A DNA stretch of 64,000 bases from Flammeovirgaceae bacterium BBD 1991-12. GTDB taxonomy: Bacteria; Bacteroidota; Bacteroidia; Cytophagales; Cyclobacteriaceae. Numbering within the stretch: position 1 is the first letter of the stretch; the number at the start of each line of letters is the position of its first letter. This document shows, piece after piece, positions 9,995-18,474 of this stretch. A model generated the notes under the pieces. The model ran no database searches. It was not told the origin of the DNA and worked only from the letters and a program-made list of their open reading frames with translations. Where the stretch lies: the NCBI GenBank assembly GCA_001657315.1, contig LYSV01000094.1, forward strand, positions 1-64,000. The letters are read 5' to 3'. The position numbers were made by a program, and so were the translations under genes.

Positions 9995-10195
9995 ATGAAT
10001 TTACCAGCTAAACTTATTGGGGTGCTGTTCTTCGGACTGATCATCTTCAGTCTTATCATTCTGACATCATGCGGGCCGCGCCCTCAGTACAAAACCGCCT
10101 TGGGTAAAAAGAAGCTCAAGTATTACAATTCTATCCAATACGATCAGACTCAACCCAAGGAATTCAAGAGCTTCAATAAAGCCAAAAAAAGATAA
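9995..10195 (+). CDS. Small lipoprotein, function unknown
   Basis: A 66-residue protein with a hydrophobic N-terminal segment ending in ILTSCGP, a lipobox with the acylated Cys near residue 26. The remaining 40 residues are short, basic and rich in Lys, Tyr and Gln. Signal peptidase II processing and membrane anchoring are expected. Tiny lipoproteins of this type are common in Bacteroidota, and no domain is recognised. The next gene is more than 300 bases downstream. Confidence 0.7.
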   Translation: MNLPAKLIGVLFFGLIIFSLIILTSCGPRPQYKTALGKKKLKYYNSIQYDQTQPKEFKSFNKAKKR

Positions 10196-10536
10196 CAGGG
10201 AATCACCTGTTTCCGGCATTATCTCTGTTCGAAAGGCAAGCGCCCATGGAATTGCATTAGCCTCTCTCATGCATAGGAGGGCGGTAAGACCTTTATGCAG
10301 GTTTTACTCTTCCTTACCCCTTCGATATTACCAAAAACGGTAATCACGGTTACTGGTGCATGCCCTGTACTTTTTTGGAACGGTACTACCCTTACAGTTG
10401 TATCAGCAGATTCCAATGATATTCATTTAGATTAATGTTGGTCAAATCGTTAACTTTGCTGTGTTTTGAAACTTTTTATCTTGCAGTAAAGTTTTGATTT
10501 AGATTTGTTTGTTGAGTAATTAAGAACATTGGAATC
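10196..10536. other. 341-bp intergenic region, one promoter-like site
   Basis: No gene or stable hairpin was found. TAACTTTG at 10451-10458 is an exact TAnnTTTG -7 box and may drive the 10537 gene and the Fe-S carrier gene. It has TTTAG but no perfect TTTG about 20 bases upstream. A second weaker combination is TTTG at 10455-10458 with TATCTTG from 10477. Confidence 0.35.
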
Positions 10537-10947
10537 ATGATAGATTCATCTACTGACGTCCACGTAGAGGCGGCGAGGATTCAGAAGGCAATCAAGGGTC
10601 ACCTGGGATTGAGAAGTAATGCTCTCATTTTTGAGTACAGCAGTTTGGAAGGGAAAGTCAAACTGGATCTTATTACGATCAATCCAAAACATAACCAGTC
10701 TTTTCTTTTTCATTCGGAGTTGGGTTTTGACAAGGTAGATGCCCTTAAGAAAATGCTGGACTATGTGGAAAACTACAAGGAAAAGGAAAGTTCCTATACG
10801 GTTCAGTGGATCGCCAAGGGGGATAAGGAATTGCATACCTCCTATTTCAGGGCCAGCAATGTGTACGACACGCTGGATAAGTTATATTACGGGCGTGACA
10901 TGAACACAATTACCGTTTTTAGTGTTGTATTAAATCCAGTAGCTTAA
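10537..10947 (+). CDS. Conserved hypothetical protein upstream of A-type Fe-S carrier
   Basis: A 136-residue soluble protein with no recognised domain, no signal peptide and no membrane segment. It mixes strands and helices (for example NALIFEYSSLEGKVKLDLITI and the helical FDKVDALKKMLDYVENYKEK). It ends 14 bases before the HesB/IscA-like gene on the same strand, which suggests co-expression. A role linked to Fe-S assembly is only a guess from position. Confidence 0.7.
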   Translation: MIDSSTDVHVEAARIQKAIKGHLGLRSNALIFEYSSLEGKVKLDLITINPKHNQSFLFHSELGFDKVDALKKMLDYVENYKEKESSYTVQWIAKGDKELHTSYFRASNVYDTLDKLYYGRDMNTITVFSVVLNPVA

Positions 10948-10961
10948 TTTTTAGAATAACT

Positions 10962-11288
10962 ATGATTAGCGTAACAGAAAAAGCCAAAGACAGAATATTG
11001 GAGCTGAGAAGTAATGAGGGAAAAACTGATGATCACAATATTCGTGTACTGGTACAGGGAGGGGGTTGCTCAGGGCTTATGTATGATCTTAAATTTGACG
11101 CCAGCGTAGAAGAAAGCGACGAAATATTCGAAGATAAGGGGATAAAAATAATGGTAGATAAAAAAAGTCTTTTATATCTACTCGGTACCACTTTGGATTT
11201 TTCTGATGGTCTTAATGGCAAAGGGTTTCAATTTATCAATCCCAATGCAACAAGAACCTGTGGTTGTGGGGAGAGTTTTGCCGTTTAG
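10962..11288 (+). CDS. HesB/IscA/ErpA-type iron-sulfur carrier
   Basis: An A-type carrier that accepts Fe-S clusters from a scaffold and hands them to target enzymes. The three invariant cysteines are present: C36 in GGGCSGLMY, and C100 and C102 in TCGCGESF. The 108-residue length and the start MISVTEKAKDRI are typical. It probably forms an operon with the 136-residue protein upstream. Client proteins cannot be told from this sequence; IlvD and LeuC nearby are Fe-S enzymes but are not in the same transcript. Confidence 0.93.
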   Translation: MISVTEKAKDRILELRSNEGKTDDHNIRVLVQGGGCSGLMYDLKFDASVEESDEIFEDKGIKIMVDKKSLLYLLGTTLDFSDGLNGKGFQFINPNATRTCGCGESFAV

Positions 11289-11491
11289 GCAGTTTTTACA
11301 AATTGAGCAGGTGTTTTTCTCACCTTGTTTTCGTAGGCGTTTTTGAGAATTTGCTCTATTTCCTTGTAATTGAAGGCTTGCCAGTACTTTTTAAAGGAGT
11401 GAATCTTGAACTCATCTTCTTCACTTGCCGGCATGAGAGGTGCAATCCCTCTTCTCAATAGTTCAGATAACAGCTTATTGTCTGACTTCAT
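11285..11491 (-). CDS. Small hypothetical protein, convergent overlap with Fe-S carrier gene
   Basis: A 68-residue charged helical protein with no known domain. It overlaps the end of the Fe-S carrier gene by 4 bases in convergent orientation. Support for a real gene comes from sensible composition (alternating charged helices, W and Y spread through it) and an AT-rich upstream region; there is no homology evidence. It could be spurious. Confidence 0.5.
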   Translation of the reverse strand: MKSDNKLLSELLRRGIAPLMPASEEDEFKIHSFKKYWQAFNYKEIEQILKNAYENKVRKTPAQFVKTA

Positions 11492-11670
11492 AATAATAAT
11501 AGGTTAGTTGGCTATAAGTTTGAACAAATAAATAAAAAGAATGTTTGCAATTGGCATTCATATTAGATGAGTTGCATTATTTTCAGATAAGTGGAGGTTA
11601 CCTTTACAAAACTCTGTTTTCCCTGACCCACAATACTTTTCATACTTTCTCAAGGAACTTCTCAATGGGC

Positions 11671-12105
11671 TCACAGCCCCTTACCGACCACCGCGATGCA
11701 CTTTAATTCTATGGCGATGGGGGTGGGAAGCGCATTCACCTCCACGGTCGTTCTGCAAGGCTGATTATCACTAAAGTATTCGGCATATATTGCATTGTAC
11801 TTTTTGAAATCATCTTTCATATTGGTAAGAAAAACAGTAACATCTACCAAATCTTCCCAACCTGATCCTGAAGCTTCAAGGATCAGTCTTACGTTGTCAA
11901 AAACAGACCGGCACTGTTCCTCAATATCATAGTCCAGAATGCCCCCGGCATCGTCAAGCGTTACCCCGGGTATTTCCTTCGAACCCCTCTTTCTTGGCCC
12001 TACACCTGACAAAAAAAGGAGATCCCCGACTCTGCGGGCATGAGGATAAAGTCCTACAGGCTCAGGTGCCATGTCGGAATTATGGATGTTATTTGTGTCT
12101 TTCAA
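11671..12105 (-). CDS. RidA family protein (enamine/imine deaminase type)
   Basis: A 144-residue YjgF/RidA-fold protein. R118 in QPCRTTVEV and E133 lie 15 residues apart, like R105 and E120 of E. coli RidA, the residues that bind the carboxylate and water. This predicts hydrolysis of 2-aminoacrylate-type imines. The N-terminal PEPVGLYPHARRVGDLLFLSG and GPRKRGSKEIPG insert resemble the 2-aminomuconate deaminase subgroup of the kynurenine pathway, but no kynurenine genes lie nearby. A short GGGCT/AGCCC hairpin follows the stop. Confidence 0.85.
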   Translation of the reverse strand: MKDTNNIHNSDMAPEPVGLYPHARRVGDLLFLSGVGPRKRGSKEIPGVTLDDAGGILDYDIEEQCRSVFDNVRLILEASGSGWEDLVDVTVFLTNMKDDFKKYNAIYAEYFSDNQPCRTTVEVNALPTPIAIELKCIAVVGKGL

Positions 12106-12138
12106 AATCCCTTGATCTCATATCATAAATACCTTGTT

Positions 12139-14523
12139 TCATTCACTTCTTAATGCATTGACAGGACTTGCCAGCGCTGCCCTGATGGTATGATAACCAA
12201 CTGTGAGCAAGGTGATCAGCAAGGCCAGAATAGCCGATAGCACAAAGGTGGGAACTTCACTGGTCAGTTCAATTTTATAGGCAAAAGCCTGAAGCCAGTT
12301 ATTCATAAAATAGTAAGCCGCCGGGAATGCAACAACAGTCGCCAGCAAGACCAGGAGTAAAAATTCCCTTGAAACCAATATGAAAATAGAGTAAATACTT
12401 GCTCCAATCACCTTTCTTATGCCTATTTCCTTGGTGCGCTGCTCTGTGGTGAAAGAAGTAAGCCCCAGGAGCCCAAGGCAGGCTATCACTATTGTAAGCG
12501 TTGAAAAAACAGTAAAAATAATTCCACGTCTTTCATCTGCTGCATACTGGGATTCAAAATCCTGATCCAAAAACTGAAACTCAAAAGGCTGATTGGGAAA
12601 AACCGCACCCCACTCACTTTCTATCTTTTTGACCAATGATGGCACATCTCCCTGTTCCATTTTGATATATGTGAAATAGTTGTTCTTTCTAAACATCACC
12701 ATCAGCGGCTCGATCTCATCGTACAATGAATTCTGATGGTAATCTTTAATAACTCCAACTACCTGCTTGGTCACAACCGTATCGCGAGACGGTATGTCAA
12801 ATCTCTTACCCAATGGTTCATCCCAGGCCATGCGGTCTACCATGGCTTCATTTACGAGTACCGCAGCTATGGTATCGGAAAGTATGTTTCTGGAAAAATC
12901 CCTGCCTTCCACTATAGTCATACCCAATGTAGAAATATAGTCGAAGTCAGCGTTAAAGAAATCTATACCCCGCTCAAGCATTTCACCATCATTGGACTCT
13001 ACATTGAAGATCACCTTGCCTACATTACTTCCGGGTGTTGTAGAGGCTGTGGCTACATTTACTACACCGGGCATCTGGAGTAGGCGATTCCTGAAAACAT
13101 CCAACTTTCTCCTGAGATCCTGACCAGGTACTTCCAGGCGTACCTGCTCTTTACTGAAGCCAAGGTCCTTATTACTAAGAAAGTTGAGCTGATCAAATAC
13201 CACCAGAGTCGATATCAGCATAAAAATAGAAATACTGAACTGGAGCACTACCAGCGCCTTGCGGATCAGGGCATTACCTCCTTTACCTGATGACCGACCT
13301 TTCAGGACCTCAGCCGGATTAAAGTGAGAAAGATAAAAGGCGGGATAACTGCCGCCGACTACACCCACCAGCATAACAATACCCAACAGGGCCAACACCA
13401 GATCCCATTGAAGCAAATAATCGAAAGAAATACTCTTGTTTACCACATCATTGAAGTAAGGTAGTAAAAGGTAGATAGCCCCCAGGCTGACAATCAGGGA
13501 AAGTAGTGTCAATACAATGGATTCTGTAATGAACTGACTCACCAATTGTCCTTTCAGGGAACCCATTACCTTACGTATACCCACCTCCTTTGCTCTTTTA
13601 AATGACCGGGCTGTAGCCAGATTCATATAATTGATACTGGCAATAATGAGCATGAAAGCAGCTACAGCAGAGAAAATGTAGATGTAGGATATATCACCCC
13701 CTTCCTCAGCTTCATCCTGGATCTTCGAATACAGATGAATATCTGTGATCTTCTGCATCTCGTAGCGTATTGAAATGCCCATACGTTCAAAAACAGGATT
13801 CACCTTCTGAGCAATTACGCTGTCAAGATTGACCTGAAAATTCCTTGGATCATACCCTTCAGGAAACTGCAGATAGGTAAATACACCAAAGTTCCCCCAA
13901 CTTCCACGATACTCCGGGGCACTGTTCCGTGAGATGAGTCCATCGAACGTAAAATGAGAGTTTTGTGGCACATCCCTGATCACTCCGGTCACCTTTAGCT
14001 GGTCATTGTCCGGATCAGTCAGGGACTTACCCAGGCAATCAGTGGTACCGAAGTACTTAACAGCCATGGATTCCGTCAGCACAAGTGAGTAGGGATCATC
14101 CAACGCTGTATTCCTGTCACCCGCTATGAACTCATAGGAGAACATATCAAAGGTGGTAGAATCCGCCAGGTAATATTCTTCCTCATAAAAGGATTTGTCC
14201 TCATACCTGTAAAGTGTTCTTCCAGTTCCAAAGAACCTGACAGCATTTAGTACGTCCGAATGATTTTCCCTAAGCTCATCCGCAAGTGGTATCTGAGCTA
14301 CTGCCCATGTGAACGCATTGTCCGGCTCCTTAATGTGTGACACCACACGGTAAATATTATTGGCATTTTCATGGTATTTGTCATAGCTAAGCTCATCCAG
14401 CACATACAATAACAGAAAAACGCTGCAGGTAATGCCAATGGAAAGACCTAATATATTGATGGCGCTGTATCCTTTTTCCTTAAGGATATTCCTAAAAGAT
14501 ATTTTTACGAGGTTTTTGAACAT
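12139..14523 (-). CDS. MacB/FtsX-type ABC transporter permease
   Basis: A 794-residue inner-membrane permease of the Bacteroidota macrolide-export/FtsX-like class. It has one N-terminal helix (about 21-43), a large periplasmic MacB_PCD-like domain (about 50-280), three or four helices with the conserved ATARSFKRAKEVGIRKVMGS motif (about 308-330), a second periplasmic domain, and three C-terminal helices after TTEQRTKEIGIRKVIGAS. The duplicated EVGIRKV/EIGIRKV coupling motifs are family hallmarks. No ATPase gene adjoins it, so its nucleotide-binding partner must be elsewhere. The substrate is unknown. Confidence 0.88.
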   Translation of the reverse strand: MFKNLVKISFRNILKEKGYSAINILGLSIGITCSVFLLLYVLDELSYDKYHENANNIYRVVSHIKEPDNAFTWAVAQIPLADELRENHSDVLNAVRFFGTGRTLYRYEDKSFYEEEYYLADSTTFDMFSYEFIAGDRNTALDDPYSLVLTESMAVKYFGTTDCLGKSLTDPDNDQLKVTGVIRDVPQNSHFTFDGLISRNSAPEYRGSWGNFGVFTYLQFPEGYDPRNFQVNLDSVIAQKVNPVFERMGISIRYEMQKITDIHLYSKIQDEAEEGGDISYIYIFSAVAAFMLIIASINYMNLATARSFKRAKEVGIRKVMGSLKGQLVSQFITESIVLTLLSLIVSLGAIYLLLPYFNDVVNKSISFDYLLQWDLVLALLGIVMLVGVVGGSYPAFYLSHFNPAEVLKGRSSGKGGNALIRKALVVLQFSISIFMLISTLVVFDQLNFLSNKDLGFSKEQVRLEVPGQDLRRKLDVFRNRLLQMPGVVNVATASTTPGSNVGKVIFNVESNDGEMLERGIDFFNADFDYISTLGMTIVEGRDFSRNILSDTIAAVLVNEAMVDRMAWDEPLGKRFDIPSRDTVVTKQVVGVIKDYHQNSLYDEIEPLMVMFRKNNYFTYIKMEQGDVPSLVKKIESEWGAVFPNQPFEFQFLDQDFESQYAADERRGIIFTVFSTLTIVIACLGLLGLTSFTTEQRTKEIGIRKVIGASIYSIFILVSREFLLLVLLATVVAFPAAYYFMNNWLQAFAYKIELTSEVPTFVLSAILALLITLLTVGYHTIRAALASPVNALRSE

Positions 14524-14724
14524 GATTTATTCCGGGTTTTTGACCGAACAGAAAGTTAACAACATTTCCGTATTAAAGCCACAATGAGAATGGAAATGGT
14601 CGGTACGCCCCCAGGATCCACAAAATTCAACCGGAAAATACAATAGGAGAAGTCTAAAAGCCACATGCATAATGACAAACAGTTGTTTGGCCTTTAATAC
14701 CCATCAGAAGAAACCGTGTAGATC

Positions 14725-14759
14725 TAAAATGAAAACTCCTGAAAAGAGCCTGAGGAGTG
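14725..14759 (-). terminator. Probable terminator of the aminopeptidase P gene
   Basis: On the minus strand, just after the stop codon, ACTCCT pairs with AGGAGT around a 12-base loop and is followed by TTTTCATTTT. The stem is short, so confidence is moderate. Confidence 0.5.
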
Positions 14760-16049
14760 TTATGCATTCATGAGCTCTTCTATCTCCTCCACCTCGATAG
14801 GAATGTTATGCATAAGATCGAGCAGGCCATCTTCTGTAATAACAACATTATTCTCCAGGCGGATACCCAGGTTTTCCTCCCGGATATAGATCCCCGGCTC
14901 AACGGTGAAGACCATGCCCACTTCCATCTTCCTGTAAATATTGCCTACATCATGTACATCCAGCCCAAGGTGGTGTGAGGTACCGTGCATGAAGTATTTT
15001 TTATAGGCCGGATTTTCATCATTCTGGTTTTTGATATCAGTTTTGTCAAGCAGGCCCAGGCCCAGTAGTTCGCTTTCCATGAGCTTGCCCACTTCCTTAT
15101 GGTACTCAGGAATGGTATTACCCGGTTTCAGTATTTGCATGGCTTCCCGTTTTACCCGCAGCACTGCATCATAAACATTTCTTTGACGCTGAGTGAATTT
15201 TCCGTTCACAGGGATGGATCGGGTCATATCCGCATTATAGTTGGCGTATTCCGCACCTACATCCATGAGCAGCATATCCCCGTCCCTGCATTCCTTGTTG
15301 TTGTCAATATAATGCAATACACAGGCGCTAAAGCCTGACGCCACGATAGGTGTATAGGCGAATCCCCTTGACCTTCTTCTGATAAATTCATGGACATATT
15401 CTGCCTCCACCTCGAATTCCATGACGCCAGGCTTTACAAACTCCAGCACTCTGCGGAATCCTTTTTCTGTAATTTCACAGGCGTGTCTGATGGCTTCAAT
15501 TTCCATGTCCGACTTTATTGCCCGCAGTTTGTGCATGAGAGGAGCCACACGTTCGTATTTATGGATAGGATAATGTTCCCTACACCATGACATAAAACGG
15601 GCATCCCGGGTCTGTACCTCCACAACTGCCCGGATATGTTCATTGGTATTCAAATAAACGTATTCTGCTTCAGCCATAAGCGTATTGAAAACCTGTCCGA
15701 ACTGGGAGAGCCAGTAAACCGTTGTGATCCCGGATATTTCCCGCGCTTCTTCCTTTGTATATTTGTGTCCTTCCCAAATGGCAATGTTCTCGTTGGTTTC
15801 CTTCAGGAAAAGGACCTCGCGCAGTTTCTGGTCATGAAAATCAGGGTAGATCACCAACACACTTTCCTCCTGGTCGATCCCGGATAAATAGAAAAGATCA
15901 TTGTTTTGCCGAAAGCCCATGGTACCATCTGCATTGGTGGGCATGATATCATTTGAATTGAAAACGGCTATGGAGTTTGATTTCAGTTCTTTAACCAATC
16001 TTTGCCGATTGAATATGTAAAGATCTTTGTTAAGTGGTGTATATTTCAT
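14760..16049 (-). CDS. pepP: Xaa-Pro aminopeptidase (aminopeptidase P family)
   Basis: A 429-residue cytosolic metallopeptidase that removes N-terminal residues preceding proline. An N-terminal creatinase/AMP_N domain (about 1-150) precedes a pita-bread catalytic domain. Metal-site segments visible are MLLMDVGAEYANYNADMTRS (two Asp), HGTSHHLGLDVHD (His), VFTVEPGIYI (Glu) and GIRLENNVVIT (Glu). ATG 16049 (MKYTPLNKDLYIFNRQRLV) is chosen; a longer in-frame start would overlap the divergent subtilase gene and adds non-conserved residues. It is divergent from the 16094 gene with only 44 bases between starts. Confidence 0.93.
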   Translation of the reverse strand: MKYTPLNKDLYIFNRQRLVKELKSNSIAVFNSNDIMPTNADGTMGFRQNNDLFYLSGIDQEESVLVIYPDFHDQKLREVLFLKETNENIAIWEGHKYTKEEAREISGITTVYWLSQFGQVFNTLMAEAEYVYLNTNEHIRAVVEVQTRDARFMSWCREHYPIHKYERVAPLMHKLRAIKSDMEIEAIRHACEITEKGFRRVLEFVKPGVMEFEVEAEYVHEFIRRRSRGFAYTPIVASGFSACVLHYIDNNKECRDGDMLLMDVGAEYANYNADMTRSIPVNGKFTQRQRNVYDAVLRVKREAMQILKPGNTIPEYHKEVGKLMESELLGLGLLDKTDIKNQNDENPAYKKYFMHGTSHHLGLDVHDVGNIYRKMEVGMVFTVEPGIYIREENLGIRLENNVVITEDGLLDLMHNIPIEVEEIEELMNA

Positions 16050-16093
16050 TTGCAGATGCTTTAACTTAATGTAAAGGTTGATTTTTTGACACA

Positions 16094-17533
16094 ATGAAAA
16101 AAACTCATCTGGTCTTACACATAATTTTTTTACTACTATGTGCAAATACATGGTCTCAGCAAAAGTACTGGATATATTTTAACACCCAAGTTGAGAATGA
16201 TACAGACAGGTATGTTGAGGTGATCAAAAACCATAAAATCGAGCCTGTTGTTGTGTCGCGTTGGTTGCAGGCGGTTTCAGCACTACTGAATGAGGAAGAG
16301 AAGGAAGCGCTGCTGAAACGACCTGAGGTAAACAGCATCCAACCGGTAAACCAACGGTTAAAAATACTTGCCGCCACTTCAGTTGATTCGATCAGGTTTG
16401 GCAGAGCACTTAGACAGATCAATGCAGAAGTTATCGTAAAATCAGGTTTAACAGGTAAAGGCGTAAAAATTGGTATCATAGACGGAGGGTTTTACAAGGC
16501 CCAGAGGGAAGTCATGCTCTCAGGCATCATAAATGGCGAACAGGTATATGGATACAGGAATTATATAGAAAGAGATGTAACAGACCCTTACGCCGGTCCC
16601 GGGAAAAACAACGATTATCATGGAACTGTGGTATGGAAAGCCATTGCCGGCCATCATGACAAGCGAATGAACGGACTGGCACACAATGCTGTATTTTACC
16701 TCGCCAGAACCGACCAGGCAGATAAGGAATACCGCGGCGAGGAGGATTACTGGGTGGCTGCCCTAGAGTGGATGCATTCCCAGGGTGTCCGACTGGTAAA
16801 TTCATCTGTAGGCTACTCAAATGGTTATGACAATCCTGAAGAAAACTATCATCCTGTAGATGTCGATGGAGAAAGTAGCGCCATTACCCGGGCGGCCAGA
16901 ATAGCTTCTGAAGAAAAAGGGATGCTCATCGTTGTATCTGCCGGCAATGACGGCCACAACCAATTTCGGGTAATCTCAGTGCCAGGCGACGCCCCTGGGG
17001 TGCTTACTGTGGGAGCGACCAACTACTACCAGTGGGATAAAGCCGGATACAGTTCAGTAGGGCCTCATAAATTGTCCCATATCAAGCCTGACGTTTCCTG
17101 CTATGCCAGCTCAGGAACATCATTTTCAGCCCCGGTAATTACCGGAATAGCAGCATGTATTATGGAAGCCAATCCCGAACTGTCGAACATCGAGGTCGCC
17201 GATATCATCATAAGATCTGCCCATCTCTATGATCACCCGAACAACTATATTGGGTATGGCGTACCGGATGCCAAAGGAGTTATGGCTCTACTCAATGGAA
17301 ATACATCGGAAAAACTGTCATCCGTCGAACTCAAGTCAGACACTGATACTATTATTTTAAATTACTCTGGCGAAAATATAACGGCTTTCCATAAACTTGA
17401 CTACAAAACGGTGTTGCAACAGGAGAGACTTACGGCAGAAGACGGCAAGATTATAGTTATGCGTAAACAGAGCGCTATATTCACAACTGTGGCGACACCG
17501 AATAAGGTCTGGGAAATCAAGTGGAAAGAATAA
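16094..17533 (+). CDS. Secreted S8 family serine peptidase (subtilase)
   Basis: A 479-residue subtilisin-like protease. It has a Sec signal peptide (residues 1-21, ending NTWS|QQ), an I9-like propeptide region (about 24-92) and the catalytic domain with D130 in GVKIGIIDGG, H176 in NDYHGT, oxyanion N285 in SAGNDG and nucleophile S343 in SSGTSFSAP. The final 80 residues form a short beta-rich tail without a clear type IX secretion sorting domain. It is therefore probably periplasmic or surface protein processing rather than T9SS cargo; this is inference. It ends 3 bases before the convergent RES toxin gene. Confidence 0.92.
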   Translation: MKKTHLVLHIIFLLLCANTWSQQKYWIYFNTQVENDTDRYVEVIKNHKIEPVVVSRWLQAVSALLNEEEKEALLKRPEVNSIQPVNQRLKILAATSVDSIRFGRALRQINAEVIVKSGLTGKGVKIGIIDGGFYKAQREVMLSGIINGEQVYGYRNYIERDVTDPYAGPGKNNDYHGTVVWKAIAGHHDKRMNGLAHNAVFYLARTDQADKEYRGEEDYWVAALEWMHSQGVRLVNSSVGYSNGYDNPEENYHPVDVDGESSAITRAARIASEEKGMLIVVSAGNDGHNQFRVISVPGDAPGVLTVGATNYYQWDKAGYSSVGPHKLSHIKPDVSCYASSGTSFSAPVITGIAACIMEANPELSNIEVADIIIRSAHLYDHPNNYIGYGVPDAKGVMALLNGNTSEKLSSVELKSDTDTIILNYSGENITAFHKLDYKTVLQQERLTAEDGKIIVMRKQSAIFTTVATPNKVWEIKWKE

Positions 17534-17536
17534 AAG

Positions 17537-17974
17537 CTACAGCCGCTGGTCAAACATAAATTTCTCCACTCCATCAAGCTGGATCAGCGGAAAATCTAAA
17601 TGACCGGGATTGATCAAATAGTTGTTTTCTTCAGGTATAATAGCTGAGGGAACCTTTAAAACTGCAGAACTTCTGGCCCATTCATCACCCAGTCTACGGG
17701 TTTGCAACTGGCCTTTATAGGCTTGCCATTTCAAAGGGAGTTCGTCTCTTGTGATCTCATCCATTTCGATGTTATCAGGTATGTAGATCACCATGGTCCG
17801 GTACAATAAATCCAGTCCCTCTCCACCTCTGTGCACAAGATTCTCCAGGCAGGCCAGCGCTCTTGATGAGGCAGAATATATTACGAAAGTGCCCTTTGAG
17901 TTCCATCGAGCCGGACGGCCAGAGGCGTATAAATGTCCTGAAAATTCGGCAAGCGTAATCCGGTAAACGGTCAT
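17537..17974 (-). CDS. RES domain toxin (NAD+-degrading type)
   Basis: A 145-residue RES family toxin. Family members such as MbcT and RES of Pseudomonas or Photorhabdus degrade NAD+ by phosphorolysis or hydrolysis. The RES-type signature is present: GRPARWNSKGT (R23), E44 in ACLENLVH and S110 in AVLKVPSAIIPEENNYLINPGH. Length fits single-domain RES proteins. Its ATG overlaps the antitoxin stop by 4 bases, the usual arrangement with the antitoxin first, which supports translational coupling. The toxin looks intact. Confidence 0.9.
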   Translation of the reverse strand: MTVYRITLAEFSGHLYASGRPARWNSKGTFVIYSASSRALACLENLVHRGGEGLDLLYRTMVIYIPDNIEMDEITRDELPLKWQAYKGQLQTRRLGDEWARSSAVLKVPSAIIPEENNYLINPGHLDFPLIQLDGVEKFMFDQRL

Positions 17975-18393
17975 GCCGTATCTCCGTAGCGGATCCTGTC
18001 AAGTTCTTCCATGATCAGATCAATACCATCCGATGTTTTTGCAAGATCCAAAGGTATCCTTTCATCGATGCCGAAAGCAGGCCTGGTAAGCCAGCTGATG
18101 AATGCATCCCGGTTTCCAAAAACAGAAATACCCATTTGATACAATGACACCATTTTTAGCATAATTTCACTCCTGGCCGGGCTAAATTTAATGTTCTCCC
18201 TGTTATATTTCCTGATGGTTTTATACGTAAGATCTACCACTTCTGTCATGTATTCACCATGGCCAAAAAGCTTTACCACATCATCAAAGATCTTCGCTGA
18301 AACACCCTCCTGAGCCGAAAAAACTATAGTAGCCGGATCAGAAATTTTTGAGCTGTAACGATTGTATATGGCCTGTGCTTCTTCTGCCTTCAT
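17971..18393 (-). CDS. Xre/MbcA/ParS-type antitoxin (DUF2384 domain)
   Basis: The antitoxin partner of the RES toxin. The C-terminal half (about 90-140) is a toxin-binding MbcA/ParS/Xre domain: FGNRDAFISWLTRPAFGIDERIPLDLAKTSDG, with GIDLIMEELDRIRYG at the end closing the RES active site in known complexes. The N-terminal half is a helical Xre-like region. The 140-residue length is standard. An 11-bp inverted repeat at 18421-18453 next to a TAACTTTA promoter box is a probable operator for autorepression. Confidence 0.88.
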   Translation of the reverse strand: MKAEEAQAIYNRYSSKISDPATIVFSAQEGVSAKIFDDVVKLFGHGEYMTEVVDLTYKTIRKYNRENIKFSPARSEIMLKMVSLYQMGISVFGNRDAFISWLTRPAFGIDERIPLDLAKTSDGIDLIMEELDRIRYGDTA

Positions 18394-18412
18394 ACTTCAA
18401 AATCCTTCTTGT

Positions 18413-18453
18413 TAAAGTTAGGGAATTTTTCTATAAAAACGGGAAAAATTTCC
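18413..18453 (-). promoter_or_regulatory. Promoter and palindromic operator of the xre-res module
   Basis: GGGAATTTTTC (18421-18431) and GAAAAATTTCC (18443-18453) form an 11-bp inverted repeat with one mismatch. On the minus strand the repeat abuts TAACTTTA (18420-18413), a TAnnTTTG-like -7 box, 20 bases before the antitoxin ATG. The repeat thus spans the -33 to -9 region, where an antitoxin or complex could block RNA polymerase. Confidence 0.55.
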
Positions 18454-18474
18454 TCATTTGTTGTCAATATGTAT

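Noticed and set aside
17537-17974. RES gene as a decayed remnant
   Set aside because: Length, active-site residues and the overlap with the antitoxin are intact, so it is scored as a functional toxin gene.
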